64,000 nt of DNA, from positions 4,712,001 through 4,776,000 of the forward strand of contig NZ_JAPNLE010000009.1 in assembly GCF_026627925.1 (NCBI RefSeq), in the 5' to 3' direction. Of this stretch, positions 21,324 through 32,098 are shown piece by piece; position 1 is the first letter of the stretch; each line of letters opens with the position of its first letter. The DNA is from Cupriavidus sp. D39. GTDB lineage: Bacteria > Pseudomonadota > Gammaproteobacteria > Burkholderiales > Burkholderiaceae. The notes beneath the pieces were generated by a model. It ran no database searches and was not told where the DNA came from. It worked only from the letters and a program-made list of their open reading frames with translations. The position numbers and the translations under genes were made by a program.

Positions 21324-21563
21324 CTACTTCGGCGCAGCGCCGTCGCCTCCCGAGGCAAGGGTGCCGACGAGAGCGACCTGACGGCGAAGCGCTTCGGTGG
21401 TGTGGCCCTGTCCGAAGAGCCTGTCGAAGACGACCAGCACGCCGCCGAAGCTGGCATCCAGGTATTCGACGTTGGCGGCGTGATGGACCCGGTGCGCGGA
21501 CGGCGTATTCAGGACATATTCCAGCCAGCCGAGCCGCGATCCCTGGAGAACCTGGAACGCATA
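21324..21563 (-). pseudogene. remnant of a sterol desaturase / fatty acid hydroxylase gene
   Basis: Reading the minus strand gives about 79 codons ending in TAG that match the C-terminal end of this family: RLGWLEYVLNTPSAHRVHH, the third histidine box of the di-iron membrane enzymes, followed by the EYLDASFGGVLVVFDRLFG segment. No start codon and none of the upstream histidine boxes are present: the rng stop lies about 60 bp upstream in the direction of transcription. It is therefore a 5'-truncated relic. The family assignment rests on recognised motifs, not on a search. Confidence 0.65.
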
Positions 21564-21624
21564 TTTGAGTCGACCATCCGTCTCCTGGACACGGAGGGGC
21601 TGAAGGGTTTGAGCACCAGCCGGA

Positions 21625-23091
21625 TTACATCAGGATGATGTCGTACTGCTCCTGGTGGAACGTCGATTCCACCTGCAGCGAGATCGGCTTGCCGATGAAG
21701 TCGCCGAGCATGGCCAGATGCTGGCTTTCTTCTTCCAGGAACAAATCGATCACGTGCTGCGAGCCGAGGATGCGGAACTCGCGCGGGTTGAACTGGCGCG
21801 ACTCGCGCATGATCTCGCGCAGGATGTCGTAGCAGACCGTGCGCGGCGTCTTGACCTGGCCCTTGCCCGTGCAAACGGGGCACTGCTCGCACAGCACGTG
21901 CGCCAGCGATTCACGCGTGCGCTTGCGGGTCATCTCCACCAGCCCGAGCTGAGAGAAGCTGTTGACGGTGATGCGGGTGCGGTCGCGTGACAGCGCGCGC
22001 TTGAGCTCCGAGAGCACCTGGTCGCGATGCTCCGTGTTCTCCATATCGATGAAGTCGATGATGATGATGCCGCCCAGGTTGCGCAGCCGCAGCTGGCGCG
22101 CGATGGTGTGCGCCGCTTCCAGGTTGGTCTTGAAGATCGTGTCGTCGAAGTTGCGCGCGCCGACGTAGCCACCGGTGTTGACGTCGATGGTGGTCATGGC
22201 CTCCGTCTGGTCGATCATCAGGTAGCCGCCGGACTTCAGGTCGACCCGGCGCGACAGCGCCTTCTCGATCTCGGCGTCGATATTGAAGAGGTCGAAGACG
22301 GGGCGCTCGCCGGTGTAGTGCGACAGCCGCGGCAGCACCGCGGGGGTGTACTCCTGGGCGAACTCGACCAGCTTCTGGAAGTTCTCGCGCGAATCCACCT
22401 GGATCACGTTGGTGGCGTCGTTGACGAAGTCGCGCAGCACGCGCTGGGCCAGGTTGAGGTCCTGGTAGAGCAGGCTGGGCGCGGGCAGCGTGGTGGCGTT
22501 CTGGCGGATCGAGGCCCAGATCTTGCGCAGGTAGGCGATGTCGTTGCCGAGCTCTTCGTTGCTGGATTCCTCGGCGATGGTGCGCACGATGAAGCCGCCG
22601 CGCTCATCCGCCGGCACCAGCCCCTGCACGCGGGCGCGCAGGGTTTCGCGGTCGACCTCACCCTCGATGCGCTGGGAGATGCCGATGTGCGGGTCCTGCG
22701 GCAGGTAGACCAGGGTGCGCCCGGCAATGCTGACCTGCGTGGACAGGCGCGCGCCCTTGGTGCCGATGGGATCCTTGATGACCTGGACCATCAGGGCCTG
22801 GCCTTCGTAGAGCGTCTTCTCGATGGCCAGCGGTGCGGCATTGGCGTTCTTGTCCGGGTCGCGCGGGTGCCAGATGTCGGCGACATGGAGGAAGGCGGCG
22901 CGCTCCAGCCCGATATCGATGAAGGCGGACTGCATGCCGGGCAGCACGCGCACGACCTTGCCGAGGTAGATGTTACCGACGAGCCCGCGCGACAGCGTGC
23001 GCTCGACGTGGAGTTCCTGCACGGCGGCCTGCTGCACGATGGCCACGCGTGTTTCCTGCGGTGTGATGTTGACGAGGATGTCTTCAGTCAT
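21625..23091 (-). CDS. rng: ribonuclease G
   Basis: A 488-residue RNase E/G-family endoribonuclease that matures the 5' end of 16S rRNA and degrades mRNA. An S1 domain lies at about residues 38-128 (GNIYLGKVVRVLPGMQSAFIDIG), the catalytic DNase I-like domain has VDVNTGGYVG-type acidic residues (DVNTG), and the Zn-link cysteines are in CEQCPVCTGKG. The length equals that of the E. coli enzyme. The ATG at 23091 starts MTEDILVNITPQETRVA. Last gene of the hemF-nadD-rsfS-rlmH-maf-rng cluster. Confidence 0.97.
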   Translation of the reverse strand: MTEDILVNITPQETRVAIVQQAAVQELHVERTLSRGLVGNIYLGKVVRVLPGMQSAFIDIGLERAAFLHVADIWHPRDPDKNANAAPLAIEKTLYEGQALMVQVIKDPIGTKGARLSTQVSIAGRTLVYLPQDPHIGISQRIEGEVDRETLRARVQGLVPADERGGFIVRTIAEESSNEELGNDIAYLRKIWASIRQNATTLPAPSLLYQDLNLAQRVLRDFVNDATNVIQVDSRENFQKLVEFAQEYTPAVLPRLSHYTGERPVFDLFNIDAEIEKALSRRVDLKSGGYLMIDQTEAMTTIDVNTGGYVGARNFDDTIFKTNLEAAHTIARQLRLRNLGGIIIIDFIDMENTEHRDQVLSELKRALSRDRTRITVNSFSQLGLVEMTRKRTRESLAHVLCEQCPVCTGKGQVKTPRTVCYDILREIMRESRQFNPREFRILGSQHVIDLFLEEESQHLAMLGDFIGKPISLQVESTFHQEQYDIILM

Positions 23092-23223
23092 AGTGGATGA
23101 AACTCGTCGCCGGCTGACCGGCCAGGTGGTTGTCCGCATTGTGCTGCCATGCGTCCCGTGGGCGCTGCCGTGGCCAGGGTGGCAGCAGCTTGAAGCGGGA
23201 ACGGATGGGCGGCGGCGGGTTTC

Positions 23224-23829
23224 TCAGAACCGCAGATGGGCCTGTCTGAGCAGCGAAGCCGTCTCGAACAGGGGCAAACCCATGATACCCGAATAGCTGC
23301 CGTCGATTCGCTCGACGAACTCGGCGGCGCGGCCCTGGATGCCATAGGCGCCGGCCTTGCCGGCCGGTTCGCCGCTGGCGACGTAGGCCGCGATCTCGTC
23401 GGCGGTCATGGTGCGAAAGCTCACCTCGGAAACCGACAGCGCATGGCGCTGGCCCAGCGCAGAGACCACGGTTACCGCGCTCAGCACACGGTGGGTGCGC
23501 CCGGACAGGACGGCCAGCATGCGGGCGGCATCGGCGTCGTCGGCGGGCTTGCCGAGGATCTCGCCGCCCAGGCAGACGGTGGTGTCCGAGGTCAGGATGG
23601 GGGCGTCGGGCAGGGCGCGCCGCTCGCGCCGGCGCAGCGCGGCTTCGGCCTTGAGGGCGCACACGCGCTGCACGTAGTCGTCCGGGCTCTCGCCAGGCAA
23701 TACGACTTCCAGCGCCTCGGCGTCTTCATCGTCGTCGGCCAGCAGCAGTTCGTAGGCGACGCCAAGCTGGGTCAGCAGCTCGCGCCGGCGCGGGCTTTGG
23801 GAGGCGAGATAGAGGAAGGTATGGGTCAC
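23224..23829 (-). CDS. maf: Maf family nucleotide pyrophosphatase
   Basis: A 201-residue Maf protein that hydrolyses non-canonical or excess nucleoside triphosphates. Motifs: [18 protein letters not shown] (phosphate loop), [16 protein letters not shown] (catalytic region), [25 protein letters not shown] in two parts, and GLPLFE. The Thr/Ser composition of TSDTTV suggests the dTTP/UTP-type branch. The GTG at 23829 places the start just before the conserved [10 protein letters not shown]; an ATG at 23865 would add 12 residues. It lies between rlmH and rng. Confidence 0.92.
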   Translation of the reverse strand: MTHTFLYLASQSPRRRELLTQLGVAYELLLADDDEDAEALEVVLPGESPDDYVQRVCALKAEAALRRRERRALPDAPILTSDTTVCLGGEILGKPADDADAARMLAVLSGRTHRVLSAVTVVSALGQRHALSVSEVSFRTMTADEIAAYVASGEPAGKAGAYGIQGRAAEFVERIDGSYSGIMGLPLFETASLLRQAHLRF

Positions 23830-23950
23830 GGCAGGGCAGTCGGGAAGGATCCGGGGATAGGGCATGCCAAATGCGGCTGCAGCGCATGCGCCGCTTCGGT
23901 CGCATTGTACCCGCGGCCTCGCCCGGTGCGTGACACAGGCGCGCTTGGTT

Positions 23951-24421
23951 TCAGGCGCGGTGGTAGGGGTGGTTCTGGGTGACCGACCAGGCGCGATAGA
24001 GCTGCTCTGCCAGCAGCACGCGCACCATGCCGTGCGGCATGGTCAGGCTGGACAGGCGCAGCAGGGTTTGCGCGCGGGCCTTCAGGGCGGGATCGAGGCC
24101 GTCGGCGCCGCCGATCAGGAAGGCGACGTCGCCGCCTTCGCGCTGCCAGTCGCCCAGCTGGGCGGCGAGTTGCACCGTAGTGAGGTCGCGTCCGCGCTCG
24201 TCGAGCGCCACGATGCGGCATTGCTTGGGCAGCGACGCCTCGATGCGGGCCGCCTCGCGTTGCATCACGGTGGTGGCGTTATTGCTCGAGGAGCGCGTCT
24301 CGGGCTTGATCTCGCGTAGTTCGATGCGCAGCTCGGGCGGCATGCGCTTCGCGTACTCCGCGAATCCGGTTTCGATCCAGCCGGGCATCTTGTGTCCAAC
24401 GGCCACGATCAGCAACTGCAT
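23951..24421 (-). CDS. rlmH: 23S rRNA (pseudouridine-1915-N3)-methyltransferase
   Basis: A complete 156-residue SPOUT methyltransferase ([66 protein letters not shown]), which modifies helix 69 of 23S rRNA on 70S ribosomes. It follows rsfS by 23 bp, a classical pairing. Confidence 0.98.
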   Translation of the reverse strand: MQLLIVAVGHKMPGWIETGFAEYAKRMPPELRIELREIKPETRSSSNNATTVMQREAARIEASLPKQCRIVALDERGRDLTTVQLAAQLGDWQREGGDVAFLIGGADGLDPALKARAQTLLRLSSLTMPHGMVRVLLAEQLYRAWSVTQNHPYHRA

Positions 24422-24444
24422 GGCGGGAAGCGGGCCGGTCCGGC

Positions 24445-25203
24445 TCAGGCCGAGCGGGTGGTGCGCTTGCGCGCGACCGGAGCCTTCGCGGCCGCCGTCT
24501 TGGCCGGTGCCTTGGCGGCAGTCTTGGTCGCAGCCGTCTTGGTGGCAGTCTTGCGTGCCACGCCGGTGCCGGCCGCGGTCTTGCGCGGCGCGGCCGTCTT
24601 GGCCGGTGCCTTGCGTGCCGGTGCCGAGCCCAGCGCGCTGGTCAGGCGTTTTTGCACGGTCGGGGCGCGGTTGGTGGCGATGGCGTCCGGGTCCGTATCT
24701 TCGTGGCCAAGCGGCGGCGAAGGCTCTTTCATGCCTTCGGGCAGGCGGGCCAGTGCCGGGCGCAGGCCGGTGGCGCGGCGCGCGGTGCGCACGACCGGTG
24801 CCTCGTCTTCGTCTTCGCCGTCGATCGGCTCACTGGCCTTGGCCAGGCCCTTCTTGGCCGTGGACAGCTTCAGGCGTACCGGCTTGTCACCCCAGAGTTC
24901 TTCCAGGTTGTAATACATGCGCAGCTGCGGCTGCATGATGTGGACGACGGCGTCGCCACAGTCGACCAGCACCCATTCGCCCGTTTCCAGCCCTTCCACC
25001 GCAACGATATGGCCGCCGGCGTCCTTGACGGTATCGCGGACCGAGGCGGCCAGCGCCTTGGTCTGGCGGTTCGAGCTCCCGCTGGCGATCACCACCCGGT
25101 CGAACAGCTCGGTCAGGTGGGTGGTGTCGTACACCTTGATGTCCTGCGCTTTGACATCTTCGAGGCCGTCGACGATGGCGCGTTGCAGTTTGCGAATATC
25201 CAT
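24445..25203 (-). CDS. rsfS: ribosomal silencing factor RsfS with a long Lys/Ala-rich C-terminal tail
   Basis: Residues 1-115 are a standard RsfS ([66 protein letters not shown]), which binds L14 and blocks subunit joining during starvation. The usual family length is about 105-140 residues; this protein has 252. Residues about 125-180 are acidic/mixed and about 185-252 are a Lys/Ala/Thr/Pro-repeat tail resembling histone H1-like proteins. The tail is in frame with no sign of a shift. Located between nadD and rlmH. Confidence 0.93.
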   Translation of the reverse strand: MDIRKLQRAIVDGLEDVKAQDIKVYDTTHLTELFDRVVIASGSSNRQTKALAASVRDTVKDAGGHIVAVEGLETGEWVLVDCGDAVVHIMQPQLRMYYNLEELWGDKPVRLKLSTAKKGLAKASEPIDGEDEDEAPVVRTARRATGLRPALARLPEGMKEPSPPLGHEDTDPDAIATNRAPTVQKRLTSALGSAPARKAPAKTAAPRKTAAGTGVARKTATKTAATKTAAKAPAKTAAAKAPVARKRTTRSA

Positions 25204-25218
25204 GGTGCTTTTTTCAGT

Positions 25219-25989
25219 TCAGCTGAGATCGGTTTGGGGGCGGGCCGGGATGGGCAGATCCAACTGCGTCGGCCGATACAGGCCGCGGCTCGCGATGTAG
25301 TGTGCCACGCCGGACGGCAGCTGGTCATCTGCCGGTTGTCCGGCAGCCAGGCGTTGGCGTAGGGCGGTGGAGGAGAGGTCGACGGCTAGCGTCTGGTCGA
25401 TCCACATGCGGCCGGAGGGCATGGATTGTATCAGGTCGGTGGACGCACGCCGTTCTGCGAGCTCCTGGCGCACCGGACCGTCCAGTTCCGCGAGGTCGAA
25501 ACCGGGCCGCGTCGCCACGCAAAGGTGGACGTGCGCGAACAGTTCCTGCCAGCCATGCCAGGTGTGCAGGCGCAGCAACTGGTCGGCGCCCATGAGCCAC
25601 GCCAGCGAGGCGTTGGGGCCATAGTGCTCGCGCAGTTCATGCACGGTATCAACGGTGTAGCTGGGGCCGGCGCGATCGACTTCCATAGGGCTGGCATGGA
25701 CCAGCGCGCGGGTGTCGGACAACGCCTGCGCGGCCAGCTCGGTCATGGCGAGGCGGTCGGCGGCAGGGGTGACGTCGTCGCCTTTTTGCCACGACTGGCC
25801 GGTGGGAATCCAGACCAGCTCGTCGAGCTCGAGATGTTCGATGCACAGGCGGGCGAGTGCCACGTGGCCGATGTGGGGTGGATCGAAGGTGCCACCGAGA
25901 ATGCCGAGGCGGTAGGGGCGGTTGCTCTTGGTCGAGCCTGCTGCGTCTGCCGCGTTGGCGGTGAGCGATCGTGCGATGTGGTGTGCCAT
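25219..25989 (-). CDS. nadD: nicotinate-nucleotide adenylyltransferase
   Basis: A 256-residue NadD that converts NaMN and ATP to deamido-NAD. Motifs: GILGGTFDPPHIGHVALA (residues about 29-46, nucleotidyltransferase HxGH motif), YTVDTVHELRE, WLMGADQLLRLHTWHGWQEL in two parts, and the C-terminal ISSTxxR-like LSSTALRQRL. It has an N-terminal extension of about 25 residues. Ten bp separate it from hemF, indicating co-transcription. Confidence 0.97.
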   Translation of the reverse strand: MAHHIARSLTANAADAAGSTKSNRPYRLGILGGTFDPPHIGHVALARLCIEHLELDELVWIPTGQSWQKGDDVTPAADRLAMTELAAQALSDTRALVHASPMEVDRAGPSYTVDTVHELREHYGPNASLAWLMGADQLLRLHTWHGWQELFAHVHLCVATRPGFDLAELDGPVRQELAERRASTDLIQSMPSGRMWIDQTLAVDLSSTALRQRLAAGQPADDQLPSGVAHYIASRGLYRPTQLDLPIPARPQTDLS

Positions 25990-25999
25990 GGGGTTGCCG

Positions 26000-26911
26000 T
26001 CAGGCCCACTCGCGCACTGGCAGGAAGTCCGTGTACAGCGCGGCCTCCGCGCTGCCCGGCTCGGGCTGCCAGTCGTAGCGCCAGCTGGCCAGCGGCGGCA
26101 TCGACATCAGGATCGACTCGCTGCGTCCGCCCGATTGCAGCCCGAAGTGCGTGCCGCGGTCGAACACCAGGTTGAACTCCACATAGCGGCCGCGCCGGTA
26201 GGCCTGGAACTCCCGCTCGCGCTCGCCATAAGGCATGTCCTTGCGCGCCTGCAGGATCGGCAGGTAGGCGTCGAGGAAGGCGTCGCCGACCGACTGCATC
26301 ATGGCAAAGCTGCGCTCGAAGCCGAGCGCGGAGAAGTCATCGAAGAAAATGCCGCCAATGCCGCGCGCTTCGCCGCGGTGCTTGAGGAAGAAATACTCGT
26401 CGCACCATTGCTTGAAACGCGGATAGAGGTCATCGCCATAGGGGGCGAGGGCGTCGCGGCAGGTGGCGTGGAAGTGCGTACAGTCGCCAGCGTTGCCGTA
26501 ATACGGCGTCAGGTCCATGCCGCCGCCGAACCACCAGACCGGTTCGGCGCCTTCCTTCACCGCCAGCAGGCAGCGCACGTTCATATGCACGGTCGGGACA
26601 AAGGGATTGCGCGGGTGGAACACCAGCGAGACGCCCATCGCCTCGAAGCCGCGGCCGGCCAGCTCAGGCCGGTTGGCGCTGGCCGACGGCGGCAGGGCAT
26701 CGCCCCGCACATGCGAGAAGCCCACGCCGGCACGCTCCATCACGGCGCCGCCTTCCAGGATACGGGTGCGGCCACTACCGCGCAGGCGCTCGGTGGGCGG
26801 CTTCTCCCAGGCATCGGTCGAAAACGCCTTGCCGTCGATGGCGGCGACAGCGTCGGTGATACGGTCTTGCAGACCGAGCAGATAGGCACGGACTGCCTGG
26901 GAATCGATCAT
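26000..26911 (-). CDS. hemF: oxygen-dependent coproporphyrinogen III oxidase
   Basis: A 303-residue HemF, the aerobic enzyme converting coproporphyrinogen III to protoporphyrinogen IX in haem synthesis. Motifs: [59 protein letters not shown] in parts, ESILMSMPP. Length and both ends are normal. First gene of the six-gene minus-strand cluster ending with rng. Confidence 0.98.
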   Translation of the reverse strand: MIDSQAVRAYLLGLQDRITDAVAAIDGKAFSTDAWEKPPTERLRGSGRTRILEGGAVMERAGVGFSHVRGDALPPSASANRPELAGRGFEAMGVSLVFHPRNPFVPTVHMNVRCLLAVKEGAEPVWWFGGGMDLTPYYGNAGDCTHFHATCRDALAPYGDDLYPRFKQWCDEYFFLKHRGEARGIGGIFFDDFSALGFERSFAMMQSVGDAFLDAYLPILQARKDMPYGEREREFQAYRRGRYVEFNLVFDRGTHFGLQSGGRSESILMSMPPLASWRYDWQPEPGSAEAALYTDFLPVREWA

Positions 26912-26938
26912 GGTATGCGGGCGGGTGGGCCGGAGCGG

Positions 26939-26976
26939 TGACGGCCGGGCAGGTCAGTCAACCTGCCCGGCCGTCA
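26939..26976. other. 16-bp perfect stem-loop between purD and hemF
   Basis: Sixteen bases at 26939-26954 are exactly complementary to 26961-26976, with a 6-nt loop (CAGTCA). The stem is very GC-rich. There is no T-run on either side, so it is not a canonical intrinsic terminator, but it could end purD transcription or protect its 3' end. Confidence 0.6.
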
Positions 26977-27131
26977 TAGCGATGTCATGATTGTACTGGC
27001 TGAGGCAACGCTTGGCCGGATTCGGGGAATTCTGTTCCGGCGTGTCGAAAGGGGCGAAGAAATCGTAGCGAGCGGCCCATCGCGAGCACCGCAGGGCTCG
27101 CCATGGGCCGCGCAGTAGATTTATTCGTCCT

Positions 27132-28400
27132 TTACCGTTTGATGGCGCGGTAGCCGATGTCGGTACGGTACTGCATGCCATCGAAGTGGATCTTCTCGGC
27201 CGCGCCATAAGCCGCGCGCTGCGCTGCCTTGACGGTATCGGCCAGCCCGACCACGCACAGCACGCGGCCGCCCGTGGTCAGCAGCACGCCGTCCTTGAGC
27301 GTGGTGCCGGCGTGGAAGGTCACGCTGTCGTCGGTCTCGGCCGGGATGCCGGTAATGGTGTCGCCCTTGCGCGGGGCATCGGGATAGCCAAAGGCCGCCA
27401 TCACCACGCCCAGCGCGGTGCGGCGGTCCCAGTCCAGTTCGATCTCGTCGAGCTTGCCGTTGACGGCGTGCTCCATCACATCGACCAGGTCGGTCTTCAG
27501 GCGCGTCAGGATCGGCTGGGTTTCCGGGTCGCCCATGCGGCAGTTGAACTCCAGCGTCTTCAGGTTGCTTTCGCTGTCGATCATCAGGCCGGCATACAGG
27601 AAGCCGGTGTAGGTGATGCCGTCCTTTTCCATGCCGCGCACGGTCGGCATGATGATCTCGCGCAGCGCGCGTGCATGCAACGCGGGCGTGACCACCGGGG
27701 CCGGCGAGTACGCGCCCATGCCGCCGGTATTGGGGCCGGCGTCGTGATCGAGCAGGCGCTTGTGGTCCTGGCTGGTCGCGAGTGCCAGGACGTTCTTGCC
27801 GTCCACCAGCACGATGAAGCTGGCTTCCTCGCCCTCGAGGAATTCCTCGATCACCACGCGCGCGCCGGCGTCGCCGAGGCGGTTGTCGGCCAGCATCATG
27901 TCAACCGCGGCGTGCGCTTCTTCCAGCGTGGCGGCAACCACCACGCCCTTGCCGGCGGCCAGGCCGTCGGCCTTGATCACGATCGGCGCGCCCTGCGCGT
28001 CGATATACGCGTGGGCCGCGGCGGCGTCGTTGAAGGTCTGGTAGGCGGCGGTCGGGATGCCGTGGCGCTGCATGAAAGCCTTGGCGAAATCCTTGGAGGA
28101 TTCCAGCTGGGCCGCCGCTTGCGTCGGGCCGAAGATGCGCAGGCCCTTGGCACGGAAGATATCGACGATGCCGGCCGCCAGCGGCGCCTCGGGGCCGACC
28201 ACAGTGAAGCTCACGCCTTCGCGCTCGGCAAAGGCGGCGAGCACTGCCGGATCGGTCAGGGGAACATTCTGCAGCCGCTTGTCGAGCGCGGTGCCGCCGT
28301 TGCCCGGCGCCACGTACACCACCTGCACCTTGGGCGACTGGGCCAATTTCCAGGCCATCGCGTGTTCACGACCACCCGAGCCGACAACCAATACTTTCAT
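27132..28400 (-). CDS. purD: phosphoribosylamine-glycine ligase
   Basis: A 422-residue GARS, second step of de novo purine synthesis. The N domain begins MKVLVVGSGGREHAMAWKLAQS; the ATP-grasp domain shows VIKADGLAAGKGVVVA and the family signature RMGDPETQP; GGMGAYSPAP is the substrate loop. Complete with normal length. Preceded by yebC 105 bp upstream on the same strand. Confidence 0.98.
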   Translation of the reverse strand: MKVLVVGSGGREHAMAWKLAQSPKVQVVYVAPGNGGTALDKRLQNVPLTDPAVLAAFAEREGVSFTVVGPEAPLAAGIVDIFRAKGLRIFGPTQAAAQLESSKDFAKAFMQRHGIPTAAYQTFNDAAAAHAYIDAQGAPIVIKADGLAAGKGVVVAATLEEAHAAVDMMLADNRLGDAGARVVIEEFLEGEEASFIVLVDGKNVLALATSQDHKRLLDHDAGPNTGGMGAYSPAPVVTPALHARALREIIMPTVRGMEKDGITYTGFLYAGLMIDSESNLKTLEFNCRMGDPETQPILTRLKTDLVDVMEHAVNGKLDEIELDWDRRTALGVVMAAFGYPDAPRKGDTITGIPAETDDSVTFHAGTTLKDGVLLTTGGRVLCVVGLADTVKAAQRAAYGAAEKIHFDGMQYRTDIGYRAIKR

Positions 28401-28505
28401 GATCTACTGCCAGAAAAAATGACGCATGCGAAATGCGAAAAGCGGCAGCAATGGCTTATCGAGCCGCGCTGCCGCCGTGAGGCGAGGTCTTGCCCGATCC
28501 CCGCC

Positions 28506-29231
28506 TTACTCCTCGATCACCGCGTTGGTGAAGACTTCCTGCACGTCGTCCAGGTTTTCCAGGGCGTCGAGCAGCTTTTGCATCTTGACGGCGTCGTCGC
28601 CGGTGAAGCTGACTTCGTTCTGCGGCTTCATCGTGACGTCGGCCATCTCGGCCTTGAAGCCCGCGGCTTCCAGCGCGGCCTTGACCGCGCCGAAATCGTT
28701 GGGCGGGCACAGCACTTCGATCGAGCCGTCGTCGTTGGTGACCACGTCGTCGGCGCCGGCTTCCAGCGCCGCTTCCATCAGCTTGTCCTCGGCCGTGCCG
28801 GGGGCAAACAGGAACTGGCCGCAATGGGTGAACATGAACGCCACCGAGCCTTCCGCGCCCATGTTGCCGCCGTTCTTGGAGAAGGCATGACGCACTTCAG
28901 CCACGGTACGGGTACGGTTGTCGGTCAGGCAGTCGACGATGATCGCCGCGCCGGCCAGGCCGTAGCCCTCATAGCGGATTTCTTCGTAGTTGGCGCCTTC
29001 CAGGCCACCCACGCCGCGCTGGATGGCGCGCTGGATGTTGTCCTTGGGCATGTTCGCATCCATCGCCTTGTCCATGGACAGGCGCAGGCGCGGGTTGGAG
29101 TCGGGATCAGCGCCGCCGAGCTTCGCGGCGACGGTGATTTCCTTGATCAGGCGGGTCCAGACCTTGCCGCGCTTGGAGTCAGCCGCGGCCTTCTTGTGTT
29201 TGATATTGGCCCATTTTGAGTGACCGGCCAT
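28506..29231 (-). CDS. YebC/PmpR family transcriptional/translational regulator
   Basis: A 241-residue YebC protein ([23 protein letters not shown] in two parts, [51 protein letters not shown] in parts). Members act as DNA-binding regulators, and more recent work links them to translation through difficult motifs. The ATG at 29231 was preferred to a longer frame because [14 protein letters not shown] is the universal start; it has a GAGA-type RBS. Confidence 0.96.
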   Translation of the reverse strand: MAGHSKWANIKHKKAAADSKRGKVWTRLIKEITVAAKLGGADPDSNPRLRLSMDKAMDANMPKDNIQRAIQRGVGGLEGANYEEIRYEGYGLAGAAIIVDCLTDNRTRTVAEVRHAFSKNGGNMGAEGSVAFMFTHCGQFLFAPGTAEDKLMEAALEAGADDVVTNDDGSIEVLCPPNDFGAVKAALEAAGFKAEMADVTMKPQNEVSFTGDDAVKMQKLLDALENLDDVQEVFTNAVIEE

Positions 29232-29489
29232 GATTCTCTCCGCAGCGGAAAATGTTTGACGCGCGTGCCTTGGCGTTGCGCGCCGGCTGTGCCGGGCGGG
29301 CAACGGGTGCTCGCTGGCGGCGCGCCGGGTGGTTTATGTGTCTGTGAGCCGGCCTGGGGGCTGGCTATAATCAGCCCAGCATTTTATCACGCGGCCCCGC
29401 CGCCGCTGGCCTCCCGATCAAGGGAGCCGCCGGGAAGGGCGGGGACGGTCGCGGCGAATGCGCCGCGCGGCTTGCCAACCAGAGAGACC

Positions 29490-31037
<1,548 letters not shown>

Positions 31038-31049
31038 GCGGGGGAGGGC

Positions 31050-31196
31050 TCAGCGGCGTTGCGCTGCTGCCTCGTCTTCCCGCATCTTGCGCAGGAACAG
31101 CCGGATGAAGAACCAGCCCATGCCGATGATGAAGGCAATGACGGCCAGGCTCATCAGCCCGGTGGGGGTCGCAAACAGGATCTTCAAGGCTGCCAT
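31050..31196 (-). CDS. DUF3149 single-span membrane peptide
   Basis: A 48-residue protein starting MAALKILFATPTGLMSLAVI and ending EDEAAAQRR. Residues 13-35 form one transmembrane helix (AFIIGMGWFFIRLFL), followed by a basic then acidic cytoplasmic tail; this matches the small DUF3149 family. A GGGAGA ribosome binding site lies 6 nt before the ATG. It converges on the HerA-like gene. Function unknown. Confidence 0.82.
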   Translation of the reverse strand: MAALKILFATPTGLMSLAVIAFIIGMGWFFIRLFLRKMREDEAAAQRR

Positions 31197-31217
31197 GTGG
31201 GTCTCCCAGGTCAGGCG

Positions 31218-31239
31218 AGGCACACCGGACGGTGTGCCT
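31218..31239. other. perfect 9-bp stem-loop downstream of upp
   Basis: AGGCACACC (31218-31226) pairs with GGTGTGCCT (31231-31239) around a 4-nt loop. It lies between the upp stop and the DUF3149 start. No T-run follows in either direction, so terminator function is uncertain. Confidence 0.5.
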
Positions 31240-31333
31240 CTGCCGATACCGATAGTCTAGGGAGAGCCGCGGCCGGCGGGATTGAGGCCGGTCAAGCCGG
31301 GCGCAGACGAAGGCCCGGACAGGCAGGGAACAC

Positions 31334-31984
31334 TCAGTTCTTGGTGCCGAACAGCCGGTCGCCCGCGTCGCCCAGGCCCGGGATGATGTAGGCGTGCTCG
31401 TCCAGGTGGCTGTCCAGCGAGGCGACAAACAGTTTCACGCCGGGGTGTGCCTTCTGGAACACTTCGACGCCTTCCGGCGCTGCGACCAGCGCCACGAACG
31501 TAATCGCATCGTCCTTGACGCCGCGGCGCTTGAGCACATCCACCGCATGCGCGGCGGAGTAGCCGGTGGCGACCATCGGGTCGCACAGGATAAAGCTGCG
31601 GTCTTCCACGTCGGGCAGGCGCACCAGGTATTCCACCGGGCGGTGCTGGTCGTCGCGGTAGACGCCGATATGGCCGATGCGGGCCGAGGGAATCAGCTCG
31701 ACCAGGCCGTCGCTCATGCCCACGCCGGCGCGCAGCACCGGCACGATGGTGAGTTTCTTGCCGGCGATCACCGGCGCGTCCAGCTCTACCAGTGGCGTTT
31801 CGATGCGGCGCGTGGTCAGCGGCAGGTCGCGCGTGATTTCATAGCCCATCAGCAGCGTGATCTCCCGCAGCAGCTCGCGGAACGTGCGCGTGGAGGTGTC
31901 CTTGTCGCGCATATGGGAGAGCTTGTGCTGGATCAGCGGGTGATCGAGGATGTACAGCTTGGGAAAACGGGGATCTTGCTTCAT
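31334..31984 (-). CDS. upp: uracil phosphoribosyltransferase
   Basis: A 216-residue UPRTase forming UMP from uracil and PRPP in pyrimidine salvage. Motifs: [26 protein letters not shown] in two parts, [29 protein letters not shown], the PRPP loop [17 protein letters not shown], and the uracil-binding [13 protein letters not shown] at the C-terminus. Complete. Confidence 0.98.
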   Translation of the reverse strand: MKQDPRFPKLYILDHPLIQHKLSHMRDKDTSTRTFRELLREITLLMGYEITRDLPLTTRRIETPLVELDAPVIAGKKLTIVPVLRAGVGMSDGLVELIPSARIGHIGVYRDDQHRPVEYLVRLPDVEDRSFILCDPMVATGYSAAHAVDVLKRRGVKDDAITFVALVAAPEGVEVFQKAHPGVKLFVASLDSHLDEHAYIIPGLGDAGDRLFGTKN

Positions 31985-32098
31985 GGCGGGTAGGCGGCTG
32001 GAGTGGGCGCGAGGGCCCGTTGCAGCCGGATTGTAATGGATGCGGGGCTGCCCGCCCCCGGCGATCCTCCCGCCGCAAGCGCGCAGCCCCGCGTGCGC

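Noticed and set aside
27186..29219. 677-codon plus-strand open frame antisense to purD and yebC
   Set aside because: It mirrors two highly conserved genes, is rich in His/Arg/Gly/Gln as expected for the antisense frame of GC-rich codons, and has no recognisable motif.
29366..29371. TATAAT hexamer upstream of the HerA-like gene
   Set aside because: No acceptable -35 element at 16-18 bp; not listed as a promoter.
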